64,000 nt of DNA from Cephalopachus bancanus (Eukaryota; Chordata; Mammalia; Primates; Tarsiidae), in assembly GCA_027257055.1 (NCBI GenBank), contig JAPVLO010000182.1, positions 4,092,001 through 4,156,000 of the forward strand, written 5' to 3'. The translations under genes were made by a program, and so were the position numbers. Positions within the stretch are counted from its first letter, which is position 1, and each line of letters begins with the position of its first letter. Shown here one piece after another: positions 1 through 10,112 of this stretch. The notes under the pieces are model-generated. The model saw only the letters and a program-made list of their open reading frames with translations, made no database searches and was not told the DNA's origin.

Positions 1-1360
1 CGTTCTAGGAATCAGTGTATTTATAGTGTGGACTTCAACAGCTCTGGATCTTCCTGGTTCAAAGTACTGTATTCTTTACAAACGTAGACTAATTTTTTTA
101 CATTGTCTTTTTGGCAGACTTAGCAAAATGCTGAGACATATTAAATTTGTGGTTCACTTCAAACTTGTCTGCATTCACTGGTATGGCACCAGGTCTCTTC
201 CATTTCAGACTTGGGCAGGATTCACAGGTGCTCTCTACACTTTTTCAGGGGCTCTGACCTATCTTTTTAGCCCTCGGAGTTCTTTGTGAATTCTGATTTT
301 ACTATTCAACTTTTCTGCTCTCCTGTCTAACTATATAATACTTAAACATATAATAAGCACATTTTTTTGGTCCTTGTCCAAATAGTTCCTAAAAACGTTG
401 AATGAGGCAAAGCCAAATTCAGAAACTTGGGGCATGTTACCTCTTTCAAGTTGACACAATAGTTTATTCAACACTCTGCATAAAGATTGTTCAACCTATG
501 ATGAATCAACTCTTACTTTTATTTCTCCATCATATCTACAAGCATATTACGAAAGACGAAATCAAATGTTTGCTGAACCTCAGCTATACAGTATAACACC
601 ATTTAATTATACTCCCAGGTATACAATACATATCTTTTGCAATCAGTTCATTCATATGTTATGAAAGTCTTTTCTAAATTTTCAGATATGCCCAACCTTA
701 AAGTCCTTCAAATCGTTCTAGTGAAGAGACACAGGTATCCTTTAACCCCCAGATTTTATTAATTGCTTGTTTACATTTTCTCAATAACTGATGATTTCAG
801 AGTCTTTATTATTGATCTATAAGCTGGCAAGGATTTCTACTTCCTCGTCTCCATGTCTTATGGGAAATTGAAAGAAGAGATACCTGTTCTGACTTGTGAG
901 GAATACAGTTTGGGCTGCAGGGAGGAGCCTGTGACCCCTTGTTGAGATTCTCATGGAGGTGCCTGGTGATTCGCTATGTTTTTTCTCTTTGGTCAATTAT
1001 TGACATTTGCAGTTTCTTTCATGCTCCTTACTCAGCACACTTTAGGAAAATAAAAATACACTTGTTCACAGGAAGATGTTGTGAACAGAGTGTCATATTA
1101 GCCCACAGAATTTTCTTTTGAAAGACAAAATGCCCCAGGATCCCTAAATGAGTCAGCGGTGCTATATGGATGAGCTGTATTTTATTAGTTCTTAGAAAGT
1201 CTATAAATGTAAAAGGGGAGCAGGAGGAGAGTGGGGGGAAATTTATTTATGGTAGCATCTTCGAAAGGACCGCACTGATCCCTGCCTTCTGGGATCCACA
1301 CTTATGTGTATCCCACTTCCACATTGTACCAAGGTCAGTCTGTGTGACCGATAGACTACA
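1..1360. other. Unassigned AT-rich DNA
   Basis: No repeat family, exon or RNA gene recognised. The open frames here are short (87 aa or less) and have no recognisable domain or codon pattern. It probably contains very old, unrecognisable repeat sequence. Confidence 0.4.
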
Positions 1361-1361
1361 G

Positions 1362-1727
1362 CAGAAGTGATGGTATGTCATTTCCAAGATCAGATGAGAA
1401 AAGTCATTGCAGCTTCCATCTTGGTTGTTCTTTCTTTGCCTCCTCACCCTAGGGGAAGGCAGTCGCTAGCGGGGCATCTAAGAGAGAGGACTGTGTGGTG
1501 AAAAATGAGTAAGGGACTTGTAAGTGAGTCTTCCAAGCTGGTCAAGCCTTCAGATGACTGCAGCTCCAGCCGATGTCTTGACTACAACTTCGGGAGAGAC
1601 CCTGGCCAGAGCACCCAGCCAAGTCACTCTCAGGTTCCTGATCCTCAGGAATTCATGAGATAATAAAGTTTGATTGTTTTGAGCTGGTAAATCTTGAGGC
1701 AATTTGTTATGCAGCAATATATAAATT
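1362..1727 (+). mobile_element. MaLR/ERVL-type solo LTR (MLT1-like)
   Basis: Begins in a GTGATGGTATGTCATTTCC-like stretch, contains the AAGCCTTCAGATGACTGCAG block, and ends with GAGATAATAAAG (polyadenylation-like) followed by the TTTGTTATGCAGCAATA tail typical of mammalian MaLR LTRs. Divergent and old, with no internal coding region next to it. The subfamily is from memory and not tested. Confidence 0.65.
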
Positions 1728-2029
1728 ATCTACTGGGAGATGCTAGATGAGATGGTTGGGTTTCCTTGAGAGAAGTGAATAAAATGCTAAGTTTTCAGAA
1801 AATAGTGACAGGCAAGTAAATTTCTAAGATCGAATCACTGCTGGATAATATTATCAAACTTGCATAGATTGGCATTTTACCATTATTCTAGATGTCAAAA
1901 ATAATACTTTTTTGGTAAAATACACACACACACATATTCAGAGGCAACTGCTACATAAGTTTAGGTTTTATCCTTTCAGATCTTTTTCTAGTCAATTATA
2001 ACCACACACACACAGAGCTATAAAACCTG

Positions 2030-2074
<45 letters not shown>
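2030..2074. repeat. (TG)n microsatellite
   Basis: About 22 uninterrupted TG units, next to an old L1 relic and just left of a younger L1 insertion. Confidence 0.95.
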
Positions 2075-2076
<2 letters not shown>

Positions 2077-2089
2077 TACTGTTTCTTTC

Positions 2090-2915
2090 TTTTTCTTTTT
2101 TACAATCAATACTTTTTATTATGATATTGTGGGGTACAGTTAAGGGTTAGGTATACAAATATGCTTCATTCAGGCACCCTTGTTGATAAGAGGTGTCTTC
2201 CCGTCCCCAGACAGATATTTACTACCCTTAATCCCATCTCCCTCCTCCTCCCCCCCATAGTTTCCCACCACTGTCAGTCATTTTCTTATATTGTTATGTT
2301 GGATGTTCAAGGTCCACTATATGAGTGAGAATATGTGATACTGAGATCTTTGTTTCTGTGAGAGGTCACTCAGTATTATAGACTCTAGTTCCATCCAGGT
2401 TGCTGCAATTCATGATTTTGTTCTTTTTTATGGCTGCGTAGTATTCCATCATGTATATGTGCCACATTTTTTTAATCCAGTCCTCTTTTGATGGACAGCA
2501 TGGTTGCTTCCAGGTTCTTGCTATCGTGAACAATGCTGCGATAAACATACGTGTGCAGGTATCTTTTTTATAGAGTGATTTGAGTTCTTCTGGGTATATT
2601 CCCAGTAGGGGGATTGTGGGGTCATATGGGAGGCCAATATTTAGAGCTTTTAGGAATCGCCACACTGTTTTCCACAGAGGCTGAACTAGTTTACACTCCC
2701 ACCAAAAGTGTAGAAGTGTTCCCTTTCACCACATCCTCTCCAGCATCTGTTATTTTTGAGTTATTGATGATAGCCACCCTGACTGAAGTTAGATGGTATC
2801 TCAGTGTAGTTTTAATTTACATTCCTTTGATGACTAGTGAGGCTGAGCATTTTTCCGTGTATTTGTTGGCTGCTCGGATGTCTTCCTTTGAGAAGTGTCT
2901 GTTCATATCTTTTGT
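2090..2915 (-). mobile_element. 5'-truncated lemur-type L1 (3' UTR and ORF2 C-terminus)
   Basis: The minus strand reads the end of L1 ORF2: an open frame at 2366-2665 contains IPLLGIYPEE, KDTCTRMFIAALFTIA and WIKKMWHIYMMEYYAAIKK, hallmarks of the L1 ORF2 C-terminal region. The 3' UTR follows (GTGGGGTACAGTT on the + strand), then a T-rich tail at the left edge. ACTGTTTCTTT occurs at 2078-2088 and again at 2916-2926, consistent with a target-site duplication. The copy is dead: truncated and cut off from its promoter and reverse transcriptase. Confidence 0.9.
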
Positions 2916-2926
2916 ACTGTTTCTTT

Positions 2927-3420
2927 TATCATTTAACAATATAACATAGCTTATTTCCATATTGGTAGACTTGGCTCCAGTGTAATTGTTCTGAAAGGTA
3001 CATTATATTCCATAATGTGGTGCTCTATAATTTATTTAAATTTTACTTCATCTGTAATAATTTATAATGTTTTACTATTAATGTGCTTATTTACCTTTAT
3101 ACACAATGCCGCAGTAAACATCTTTGAGCACATGCACAAATGTTTCTGTAGGATAAATTTCTCAAAGTAAAATTGCAGGTAAAATGTGTAGACTTAAAAT
3201 TTTGATAGGTAATGTCTAAGTGTCCTTCACAAATGTTGTTCTCTTTTACTTCCCACTAAAATATTCTCACATCCTAACACCAAATAGTAAGAAGTTTTAA
3301 AAAATTTTACTAATTTGATGGGCAAAATTTTCCATTTGTCGATATTTGCACACTCTGGCTTCTGATGTGAAATTTATAGTTGTCTGAATAGTTCTCCCAT
3401 AAGTAATACGTCACTTTCAG
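2927..3420 (-). mobile_element. Ancient L1M/HAL1-like fragment
   Basis: Degenerate antisense L1 sequence with recognisable blocks (ATTTAACAATATAACATAG, TGTAGGATAAATTTCTC). The younger L1 to the left was inserted into its edge; the part before 2078 probably belongs to the same relic. Confidence 0.55.
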
Positions 3421-3461
3421 AGGCTTGTCTTCCTTCCTTCCTTTCATTCTTTCATTCTTTC

Positions 3462-3755
3462 TTTCACAACATCTTGCTCTGTGTCTCAGGCTAGAGTGCT
3501 GTAGCATGGTTATAGCTCACAGCAGCCTCCAACTCCTGGGCTCAAGAGATCCTCCCTCCTCAGCCTCCAGAGTAGCTAGGAGTACAGGTGTGCACCACAC
3601 TTGGCTATTTTTTGTTTGTTTGTTTGTCTGTTTGTAGAGACAGAGTCTTGCTCAGTTGCCAAGGCTGGGCTTGAACTCATGGCCTCAAGTGATACTCCTG
3701 CCTCAGCCTCCCAAAATGCTGGGATTACAGATATGAGCCAAAACACCCAGTCCAA
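3462..3755 (-). mobile_element. Old AluJ-like element
   Basis: Antisense dimeric Alu: GCCTCCAACTCCTGGGCTCAAG and GCCTCCCAAAATGCTGGGATTACAG blocks with a (TTTG)n-expanded middle linker near 3610. It lacks the lemur-specific ATTTATTGTAGAGATGAG linker, so it belongs to an early Alu generation. A TTCC/TTTC-rich tail lies at 3427-3465. Confidence 0.85.
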
Positions 3756-3979
3756 GAGTTTTTTTCATCTTAGATTTTAGCAGTTGTGATGTGATATGTC
3801 TGGGAGTGATTTTTAGGGTTTATCCCATTTGGAGTTCACTGAGCTTCTTGTATCTGTAGGTTTATGTCTTTTGCCAAGTGTGGGAAGTTTTTAGTCATTA
3901 CTTTTCCAGAATTTTTTCTGCTCTGTGTTATTTGTTATCTTTTTCTGAGACTCCAATGACACAAATGTAGAAAAAAATT

Positions 3980-4382
3980 TTTAAGTAACTTTATTTGATT
4001 ATAGAGATGTGGGGTACATAAGCAATCCATGTACAGGTAAAGCTTGGGCCTCCAAGTGGTCCTCACTTTCCCTGGCTAAGCACCAGGTACCCTTTGTGTT
4101 GTTATGTACTCCTCCTATGCCCTGGTACTGTCTCGGCGATTGCTGATCCCTCCCTTGTGCTCATGAGACTCAAGTTCAGGTCCCGCTTATGAGTGGGAGC
4201 GTGTGGTATTTGGTTCTTTGTTTCTGTGATAGATCACCAAGTATGATGGCCTCCAACTCTATCCAATTTGCTGTGAAGTTCATGATTTTGTCCTTCTTTA
4301 TGGCTGTGTGATAGTCCATCTTGTATATGTACCACATTTTCTTTATCCAGTCAACTTTTGATGGGCAGTACGTTTGGTTGAT
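3980..4382 (-). mobile_element. 5'-truncated lemur-type L1 3' end
   Basis: Carries GATGTGGGGTACATAAG at its 3' end, then a C-rich 3' UTR, then antisense ORF2 tail (TTTATGGCTGTGTGATAGTCC, GTATATGTACCACATTTTC). Its 3' UTR resembles the copies at 56936 and 54145 more than the one at 2090. It sits inside the ancient L1M relic, whose sequence resumes at TGATATTGTTCCATTGG. Confidence 0.8.
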
Positions 4383-4735
4383 ATTGTTCCATTGGTCCCT
4401 GAGGATCTTTTCATTCTGTCCCCCGGCCCGTTATTTTTTCTCTGTTGTTTATATTGGATAATTTCTATTGTCTATCTAGTGAGTTTTAAAATCTTAGTTA
4501 TTATATTTAGTTCTAAAATTTGGATTTGGATCTTCTTTATACTATTTCTCTGAGACTTTCTCTTCTCATTCATTTCAAAACTCCACTCCCCGATTTCTTA
4601 GAATATTTTATAATAGCCACTTCAAAGTCTGTCAGAAAATTCCAACATCTGCATCATTTCACATTGGCATCTGTTGATTGTTTTTCCGTGGGTTGAGATT
4701 GGATGGTTCATTATACTCTGAGGGCTGCGGGCAGA

Positions 4736-5240
4736 ATCAAGTCTTTCTCAGAGATGTCCTTGTCTTAATTCCTTGAACTTGTGCATATGTTATGTCACAT
4801 GACGGAAAGGAATTAAGGTTGAAAAGGCAGTTACAGTTGCTTGTCTGCTGACCTTGAGATGAAAGAGAAAACTGCATCGCCCAGGTGGGCCAATGAGAAG
4901 CATTCTTCAAAGCAGAATACATTTCCTGGCTGTGGCCAGAAAGGGATGTCACAGTAGAGATGGATCAGAGAGAGGCCATGTTACTGACTTCAAAGATGGA
5001 GGAAGGGGTCCAAAAGATAGGAATGCAGGCAGCTAGGGTAGCCAGAAAAGGCTGGGGAACAGATTCTTTCCCAGAACCTCCAGAAGGAACTAGCCCTGCT
5101 GACACCTGACCTTTAGCCCATTGAGACTGATTTTGGACTTCTCACCCACAGAACTTTATAATTTACAAGTTTATGTTGTTTTAAGCCACTAAGTTTGCAG
5201 TCATTTGTTTCAGCAGCAATAGAAAATTAATACACGGAAT
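4736..5240 (+). mobile_element. MaLR/ERVL-type solo LTR
   Basis: Contains CTTCAAAGATGGAGGAAGGGG, CCTCCAGAAGGAACTAGCC and GTTGTTTTAAGCCACTAAG, ending in a CAGCAGCAATAGAAAATTAA tail, the layout of old mammalian MaLR/ERVL LTRs. A short TATAC/ATACAC repeat flanks it within L1M sequence, compatible with a 5-bp target duplication. Solo, no internal region. Confidence 0.6.
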
Positions 5241-5774
5241 AATTTTGTATTGCATCCTGGAAATTGTGACTATCATGTTCTGAGATGCTGGGTTTTGTTT
5301 GTATCTTATGCAAGTAGTGATATTTGGGCTTTAACAGGCAATTTAACCTAGATGGATTCAGGCTGAAATTTTTGCCAACCTTCTATGGTTGCATGTCAAT
5401 TTTGTTTTCCTCTGCAGCTAGTCAGATCGTTCCAGTGTGTGACACTGGGTGGCCTGTCTGGGACCCAGTCTAAGTTCATTTCTCTTAGACTTTGTTGGGC
5501 TGTTAAGGATCAGATCCATACATGCACAGCATAGGGCTGAGTCCAAGAGTTTGTAAACAATTTACGTGGCCTATTTCCTGGGATGCCTCCTTTTTGTGTT
5601 CTCTTTAGTACCTTTCAGTTTGGGGCAGTAAAAGGGGGGGGCAGAAGACTTTTTTCTGTGCTCCCAGTAAACATTCCTCCTTAATAATTTCTCACCGGAG
5701 AGTCATGTACCCTTGTCCATGCTCCAGCCAGAAAGCGCGCGTTCTATTTCACTCTGCTGTGCTTTATGCTTTCT

Positions 5775-6076
5775 TTTTTTTTTTTTTTTTTTTGAGTTGG
5801 AGTCTCACTCGGTAGCCCAGACTGGAGTGCAGTGGCCGCTCCTGGCCACCGCAGCCTCGCCTGCTGGGCTCCGGCGATCCTTCCGCCTCAGCCTTCCGAG
5901 TAGCCGGAATTACAGGTGCGCGCTACCACGCCCGGATAATTTTTTTTAAATTTTACTGTAGAGATGAGGTCTCACCTGCCTCATCGAGGTGGGTCTCGAA
6001 CCCACGGGCTCAGGAAATCCACTCACCTCAGCCTCCCAGAGGCGTGGGATTACAGGCTGAGCCACCGAGCCCAGCT
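5775..6076 (-). mobile_element. Young lemur-lineage Alu with perfect target duplication
   Basis: Full-length antisense dimer with a pure T tail and many intact CpGs. The 14-bp flanks GCTTTATGCTTTCT (5761-5774 and 6077-6090) are identical, so integration was relatively recent. The left arm has an unusual CTGCCTCATCGAGGTGG stretch where the others read GCCCAGGTGG. Confidence 0.95.
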
Positions 6077-6090
6077 GCTTTATGCTTTCT

Positions 6091-6774
6091 ATGCAGCCAC
6101 ATTTGGGGCCAAGTAGTGGGAGACCAGAGAAAAAGAAAAAATAAACAAGAGTTTTCCCATCTTCTTGGGCCACAGCTTCTCCAATCAGAGTGGCAGTGTT
6201 TCCCGTGGCTCCTAACACCTCCACAGTCACTGCCACTGCTGTGCCACAGGATTGCCTGGGGTTGGGGAGTGAATAATGGAAAAAGGAAAGGAGTGGGGAG
6301 AAATGGATTTCCCTCACTCACTCTGAGCATGAACTTTGAGCCAGAGCTACAGGGCACTCTTTCTGTCCACACCTGGTGCTCACTTCTGAATCCTGGGCTA
6401 CCCTAAGCCCAGGCTGCAGGGTATGGAGGAAAATGGAGTGCTCCCTTCTGATTCAGTGGCACTTCGAATTCTGGTCTTCTTTCCCAATCCATCTACTCCC
6501 ATTTACTTTTTGGAGACCTCAGATAACTGCCCCCTGTACTCTGTCTGGGTTTTATTGCTGCATTCGATGGGAGGCGCAGGGTGGAATGTGCTCACCCCAT
6601 TTCTTGGGACTAGGAAGCCCCAGACTCTTGTCATGGTAGCTGCTAACACTTACACTTTCCCTTGGGGCTTCTGTTCTATCAGGGTTGGCTGTGCCATGGT
6701 CTCTCCAGAGCTCCCTCTTTTCTTGCTGCCCTTGAAAATGAACAGGCCATAGCCCGACATAAATCAATCACGGT
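6091..6774. other. Non-coding interval, possibly L1M 3' UTR remnant
   Basis: Overlapping open frames of 109-123 aa occur on both strands, but they overlap each other, run into the Alu and carry no recognisable domain. The position to the right of the L1M relic suggests a decayed continuation. No independent feature supported. Confidence 0.3.
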
Positions 6775-6788
6775 GGAGCACCATTGTT

Positions 6789-7783
6789 GCTTTTTTTTAA
6801 TGTCGGGTCCAATTCAAGATTAGGTGTACAGGATTAGGTCATCATACTAGTAAAGTTTGAACCTCCTTTGTGTTCTCACTTCGCCTGGCTTGAGATCAGG
6901 TACCCTTATTGATGTTATATGCGCCCCCAGCCCCCTGCTCCAGCAATGTCCTGCTACTGCCAATCCCTTTGTTATATAGTATTATGATAAATTTTGGGGG
7001 TCCACTTATGAGTGAGTACATGTGGTACTCAGTTCTTTGTTTCTGTGATAGATCACCGAGTATTATAGACTCTAAGTCCATCCAAGTTACTGCAAGGTCC
7101 ATAATCTTGACCTTCTTTGTGGCTGCATAATATTCCATCATGTACATGTACCACATTTTAAAAATCCAGTCCAGTTTTGAGCAGCATGTCTGGTTCCATG
7201 TTTTTGCTATTGTGAATAATGCTTCAATAAATATGCATGTGCGGGTATCTTTTTTTTTTTGAGTTGAAGTCTCACTCCATCACCCAGGCTGGGGTGCAGT
7301 GGCACATTCACAGCCACCCCAGTATTGACCTGCTGGACTCCAGCGATCCTTCCACCTCAGCCTTCCAAGTCGCCGGAACTATAGGTGCACACTACCACGC
7401 CTGGCTAATTTTTTTATTTATTGTAGAGATGAGGTCTCACCAAGTTGCCCGAACTGGCCTCGAATCCATGGGCTCAGGCAATCCACTCGCCTCGGCCTCC
7501 CAAAGTACTGGGATTACAGGCTGAACACCGAACCTGGCCCAGGGATCTTTTTTGTAAAGTGATTTAAGTACCTCTGGGCATATTCCCAGAAGGAGGATTG
7601 CTGGGTCATATGGAAGGTCAATTTTTAGGAATCATCACACTGTTTTCCACAGAGGTCCAATTCATCTGCATTCTCACCAACAGTGTAGAAGTGTTCCTTT
7701 TTCTCGGCATCCTCACCAGCATCTGTTGTTTTTTGTTTTATGAACGATGGCCACTCTTACTGGAGTTAGGTGGTATCTCAATA
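6789..7783 (-). mobile_element. 5'-truncated lemur-type L1 split by an Alu
   Basis: Antisense ORF2 tail and 3' UTR, with GGCTGCATAATATTCCATCATG, GCATATTCCCAGAAGGAGG and the ACTCTTACTGGAGTTAGGTGG region. Flanks GGAGCACCATTGTT (6775-6788) and GGAGCCCCATTCTT (7784-7797) form a 14-bp target duplication with two changes. An Alu occupies 7254-7539. Confidence 0.9.
7254..7539 (-). mobile_element. Lemur-lineage Alu inside L1
   Basis: Antisense dimer with the lemur linker (ATTTATTGTAGAGATGAGG) and the long CACCAAGTTGCCC form of the left arm. Flanked by GGGTATCTTTTTT and GGGATCTTTTTT, a target duplication inside the surrounding L1. Mid-aged, since several CpGs have decayed. Confidence 0.9.
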
Positions 7784-7797
7784 GGAGCCCCATTCTT

Positions 7798-8590
7798 TAT
7801 GGGTACCACTTACCTGTTTTCGGCTTCTCTGTGTTGTAGGGCTTTTCTTGGAAAAGCCACATAGAGGTCGAACTGTGTCTAGATATCCATCCCGAAAGAA
7901 ACCCAGACAGCTTCATGCAGTGTTTTATGAACAACAGAAGGATCTGTTGAGAATCACTGGGTCCTTTCCCTGAATTAGAACCATGGAAGCTTTTCGTTAC
8001 CCCTTAACATTTAAACATGCTACCTGCAACGAAGTACTATCCTAATATAAAGTAGCTCCTTCTCACTGAAGAACTGGTAACAATCTTTAGACAAGATGGC
8101 TGAGAATGGCTCTCGTTCAGGTAGGAGTACCCTCTCACCCACTTCTCTGTGTGTGTTGAGAAAGCTTTCGTATATAAGGTTCCTTATTGTTACTTGGGAA
8201 AGTTCTAAGTCAATGCTTGTGTTCAAAGTTCGCCAATTATATTGCAAGGGAGCCTTTTCATCTTTCCTTTATACTCTGAGAAATGCTGGTATTTACTTTA
8301 CATATTTCTCTCTCAGTGCTTTTTCCCTGTTTGCTTAATGCTGTAGTTCAGTTTCCTAACCTGAACAATTTTGTTGTCTGACCATCTGCCTCTGTTTTCT
8401 GCCCTTTCCTTTAATGATTGCTCTGTGGCAAAATAATGGGTTTTTAACCTCCTTTTAGCAGGAACAATAACTTCTGAACTACAAACTGATTCCCCCCCAT
8501 TGGGCAGTAAAAAAAAAAAAGGGTAGGATATGTTTTTCTGTGCTCCCAGTAAACGTTCCTGCTCAATTATTTCTCACTAGATTGTCATGT
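7798..8590. other. Mostly unassigned DNA with an L1M 3' UTR relic at its right end
   Basis: The last ~90 bases (8500-8590; TGTGCTCCCAGTAAACGTTC) resemble 5626-5710, so they are probably a second, independent L1M 3' UTR relic. The rest is unassigned; open frames are 80 aa or less. Confidence 0.4.
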
Positions 8591-8592
8591 AG

Positions 8593-8718
8593 GCCAGCGC
8601 TGATCACATATGAATATGCACATGAATCATCTGAGGATCTTACTAAAATACGTTCTGACCTAGTTGGTCTGGGATGGGAATTGAGATTCTGCATTTCTAA
8701 TTCTCACCAGTGGTAGGG
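8593..8718 (+). mobile_element. MER5-type hAT-Charlie MITE relic
   Basis: Matches the MER5A style: CACATGAATCATCTGAGGATC followed by GAATTGAGATTCTGCATTTCTAA. The terminal repeats are degraded and the right terminus is unclear. Non-autonomous, with no coding capacity. Confidence 0.65.
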
Positions 8719-9311
8719 ATCCCGGGGGTCGGCTGACAGTACTTTCGGTAGCCAGCATGAGGGCTACACAAGAGCATTTATCATCTGTATTTTTAAGGCC
8801 TTCACTGCTAATGGCAGTAGTTAAAAAAAAAAAAAAGGCAAATGTGGAGATGTCACGTTGTTTAAGAAATGCCGCTGAGTTCTTCAGGTCATTGGCTCAG
8901 GTTGGTCACCTGGGAGGCAGACTCGAAGGTGGAGATTGGGGTGCAGGGATGCATTAGGAGAACACTTGAGACTGACCCCTGCGGAAGAGGCAGAGGACTC
9001 CGCTGGGCTGTGATACAGTCTCTCTCCGAAGCAGGGATGCTGCTTTAGAGTTGCCCTGAGCTCATGCGAAGGAGGTCGAAACCTTGTAACCCAGCTCTGA
9101 ATGCGGGCTGCCCCAGAAGGGGGATGTGACCTTGAGTAAGTCGATCTTCTTCAGCCGAGGCACTTCCCATCCAGAACAGGCAGCTGGGGCTATTTGCAGA
9201 CCTGACTTCCCAGTGCTGGAAGTGATACGGGCTAGGGTACCCCAAATCTGGGATCCCACCGGAGTAGCCAAGAAAGAGGATGTAGGTGAACCCCAGAACT
9301 GGGGTGCAGCC
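8719..9311. other. Unassigned DNA
   Basis: No repeat or gene recognised. Contains an A14 run at 8822-8836. Open frames of 66-105 aa overlap on both strands without domain content. Confidence 0.4.
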
Positions 9312-10112
9312 TGAGAGACCAAGTGGCTTCTTGCCTTCACACAGAAGAAATTCAAGCGCGAGCCATAAATAGGGGACAAAAAGTAAGCTTATTAAAGAAA
9401 CAAATTCAGCCGGGCTCGGTGGCTCAGCCTGTCATCCCGCGCCTTTGGGAGGCTGAGGTGAGTGGATTGCCTGAGCCCGCAGGTTCGAGACCCGCCTGGG
9501 CAGCGAGACCTCATCTCTACAATAAATCAAAAAATCAGCCGGGCGTGGTAGTGCATGCCTGTAGTTCCAGCTACTCGGAAGGCTGAGGCGGAAGGATCGC
9601 CGGAGCCCAGCAGGTCGAGGCTGCGGTGGCCGGGAGCGGCCACTGCACTCCGGTCTGGGCGACAGAGTGAGACTCCAACTCAAAAAAAAAAAAAAGAAAG
9701 AAACAAATTCATAGGCAGAGCAGCCTGGTGTGGGCTATAGGAAGAACGGCCACTGCTGGGGTTTTATTTTATAGCTATCTCTGGATTATATGCTGAGTAA
9801 GGGGTGGTTTATTCATACATTTTCTGGAAATGCGGCAGGGAGTTCCTGCAACTGAGGGTTCCTCCCCCTTTTAAGACACATAGGGTAACTTCCAGGAGTT
9901 TGCCATGGTAATTGTCAATGGTCATGGCACTGGTAGGAATGTCTTCTAGCGTGCTAATGCATTGTAATTACTGTACAGTGAGCAAAAAGGGCAAGCAGAG
10001 GTCGCTTTCAACACCATCTTGGTCTCGGCTGGCCTTGGCTGGTCTTCTTACCACCTCTGTCTTGTCGGCGAGGTCTGGGACCTGAGACAGTCCTGCCAGT
10101 TTCCTATCTCAG
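9312..10112 (-). mobile_element. Class I ERV-like LTR, antisense, truncated
   Basis: Blocks CTTGCCTTCACACAGAAGAAA, GGGGTGGTTTATTCATACA, CCCTTTTAAGACACATAGGG, TTGCCATGGTAATTGTCAA and CCATCTTGGTCTCGGCTGG occur in the order I recall for an antisense primate class I ERV LTR. The sequence stops at CCTATCTCAG, so the LTR 5' part is missing. No viral internal region is adjacent. A young Alu is inserted at 9409. Confidence 0.6.
9409..9696 (+). mobile_element. Very young lemur-lineage Alu
   Basis: Complete dimer from GCCGGGCTCGG to the A tail, with CpGs largely intact. Flanked by a perfect 15-bp duplication, AAAGAAACAAATTCA (9394-9408 and 9697-9711). Carries the 5-nt left-arm deletion form (GGGCAGCGAGACC), an intact Pol III B box (GGTTCGAGACC) and the perfect GTGGCCG/CGGCCAC right-arm hairpin. 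Its first 143 bases are identical to the copy at 51315. Confidence 0.97.

Larger units (their letters stand above)
3760..6774 (-). mobile_element. Ancient L1M 3' region, repeatedly interrupted
   Basis: Antisense L1M-type 3' sequence appears in blocks at 3760-3970, 4385-4735 and 5245-5730 (for example GTTCACTGAGCTTCTTG, GGTTGCATGTCAATTTTG and GGGCTGAGTCCAAGAGT) and probably continues, less clearly, to about 6774. It is split by a younger L1 at 3980, an LTR at 4736 and a young Alu at 5775. The outer boundary on the right is uncertain. No open frame of this element survives. Confidence 0.55.

Noticed and set aside
2366..2665. 99-aa frame with L1 ORF2 residues
   Set aside because: C-terminal remnant of a truncated L1; annotated as part of the element, not as a functional CDS.
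5626..8590. Two similar ~85-base stretches at 5626-5710 and 8500-8590 looked like a local duplication
   Set aside because: Both resemble the same part of an ancient L1M 3' UTR, so they are better explained as two separate L1M copies.
9323..9740. Overlapping open frames of 61-87 aa on both strands of a young Alu (also at 29196-29486, 51298-51670, 63571-63843)
   Set aside because: They recur with near-identical peptides (e.g. [17 protein letters not shown]) wherever a young Alu lies, so they reflect the intact Alu sequence and not a gene.
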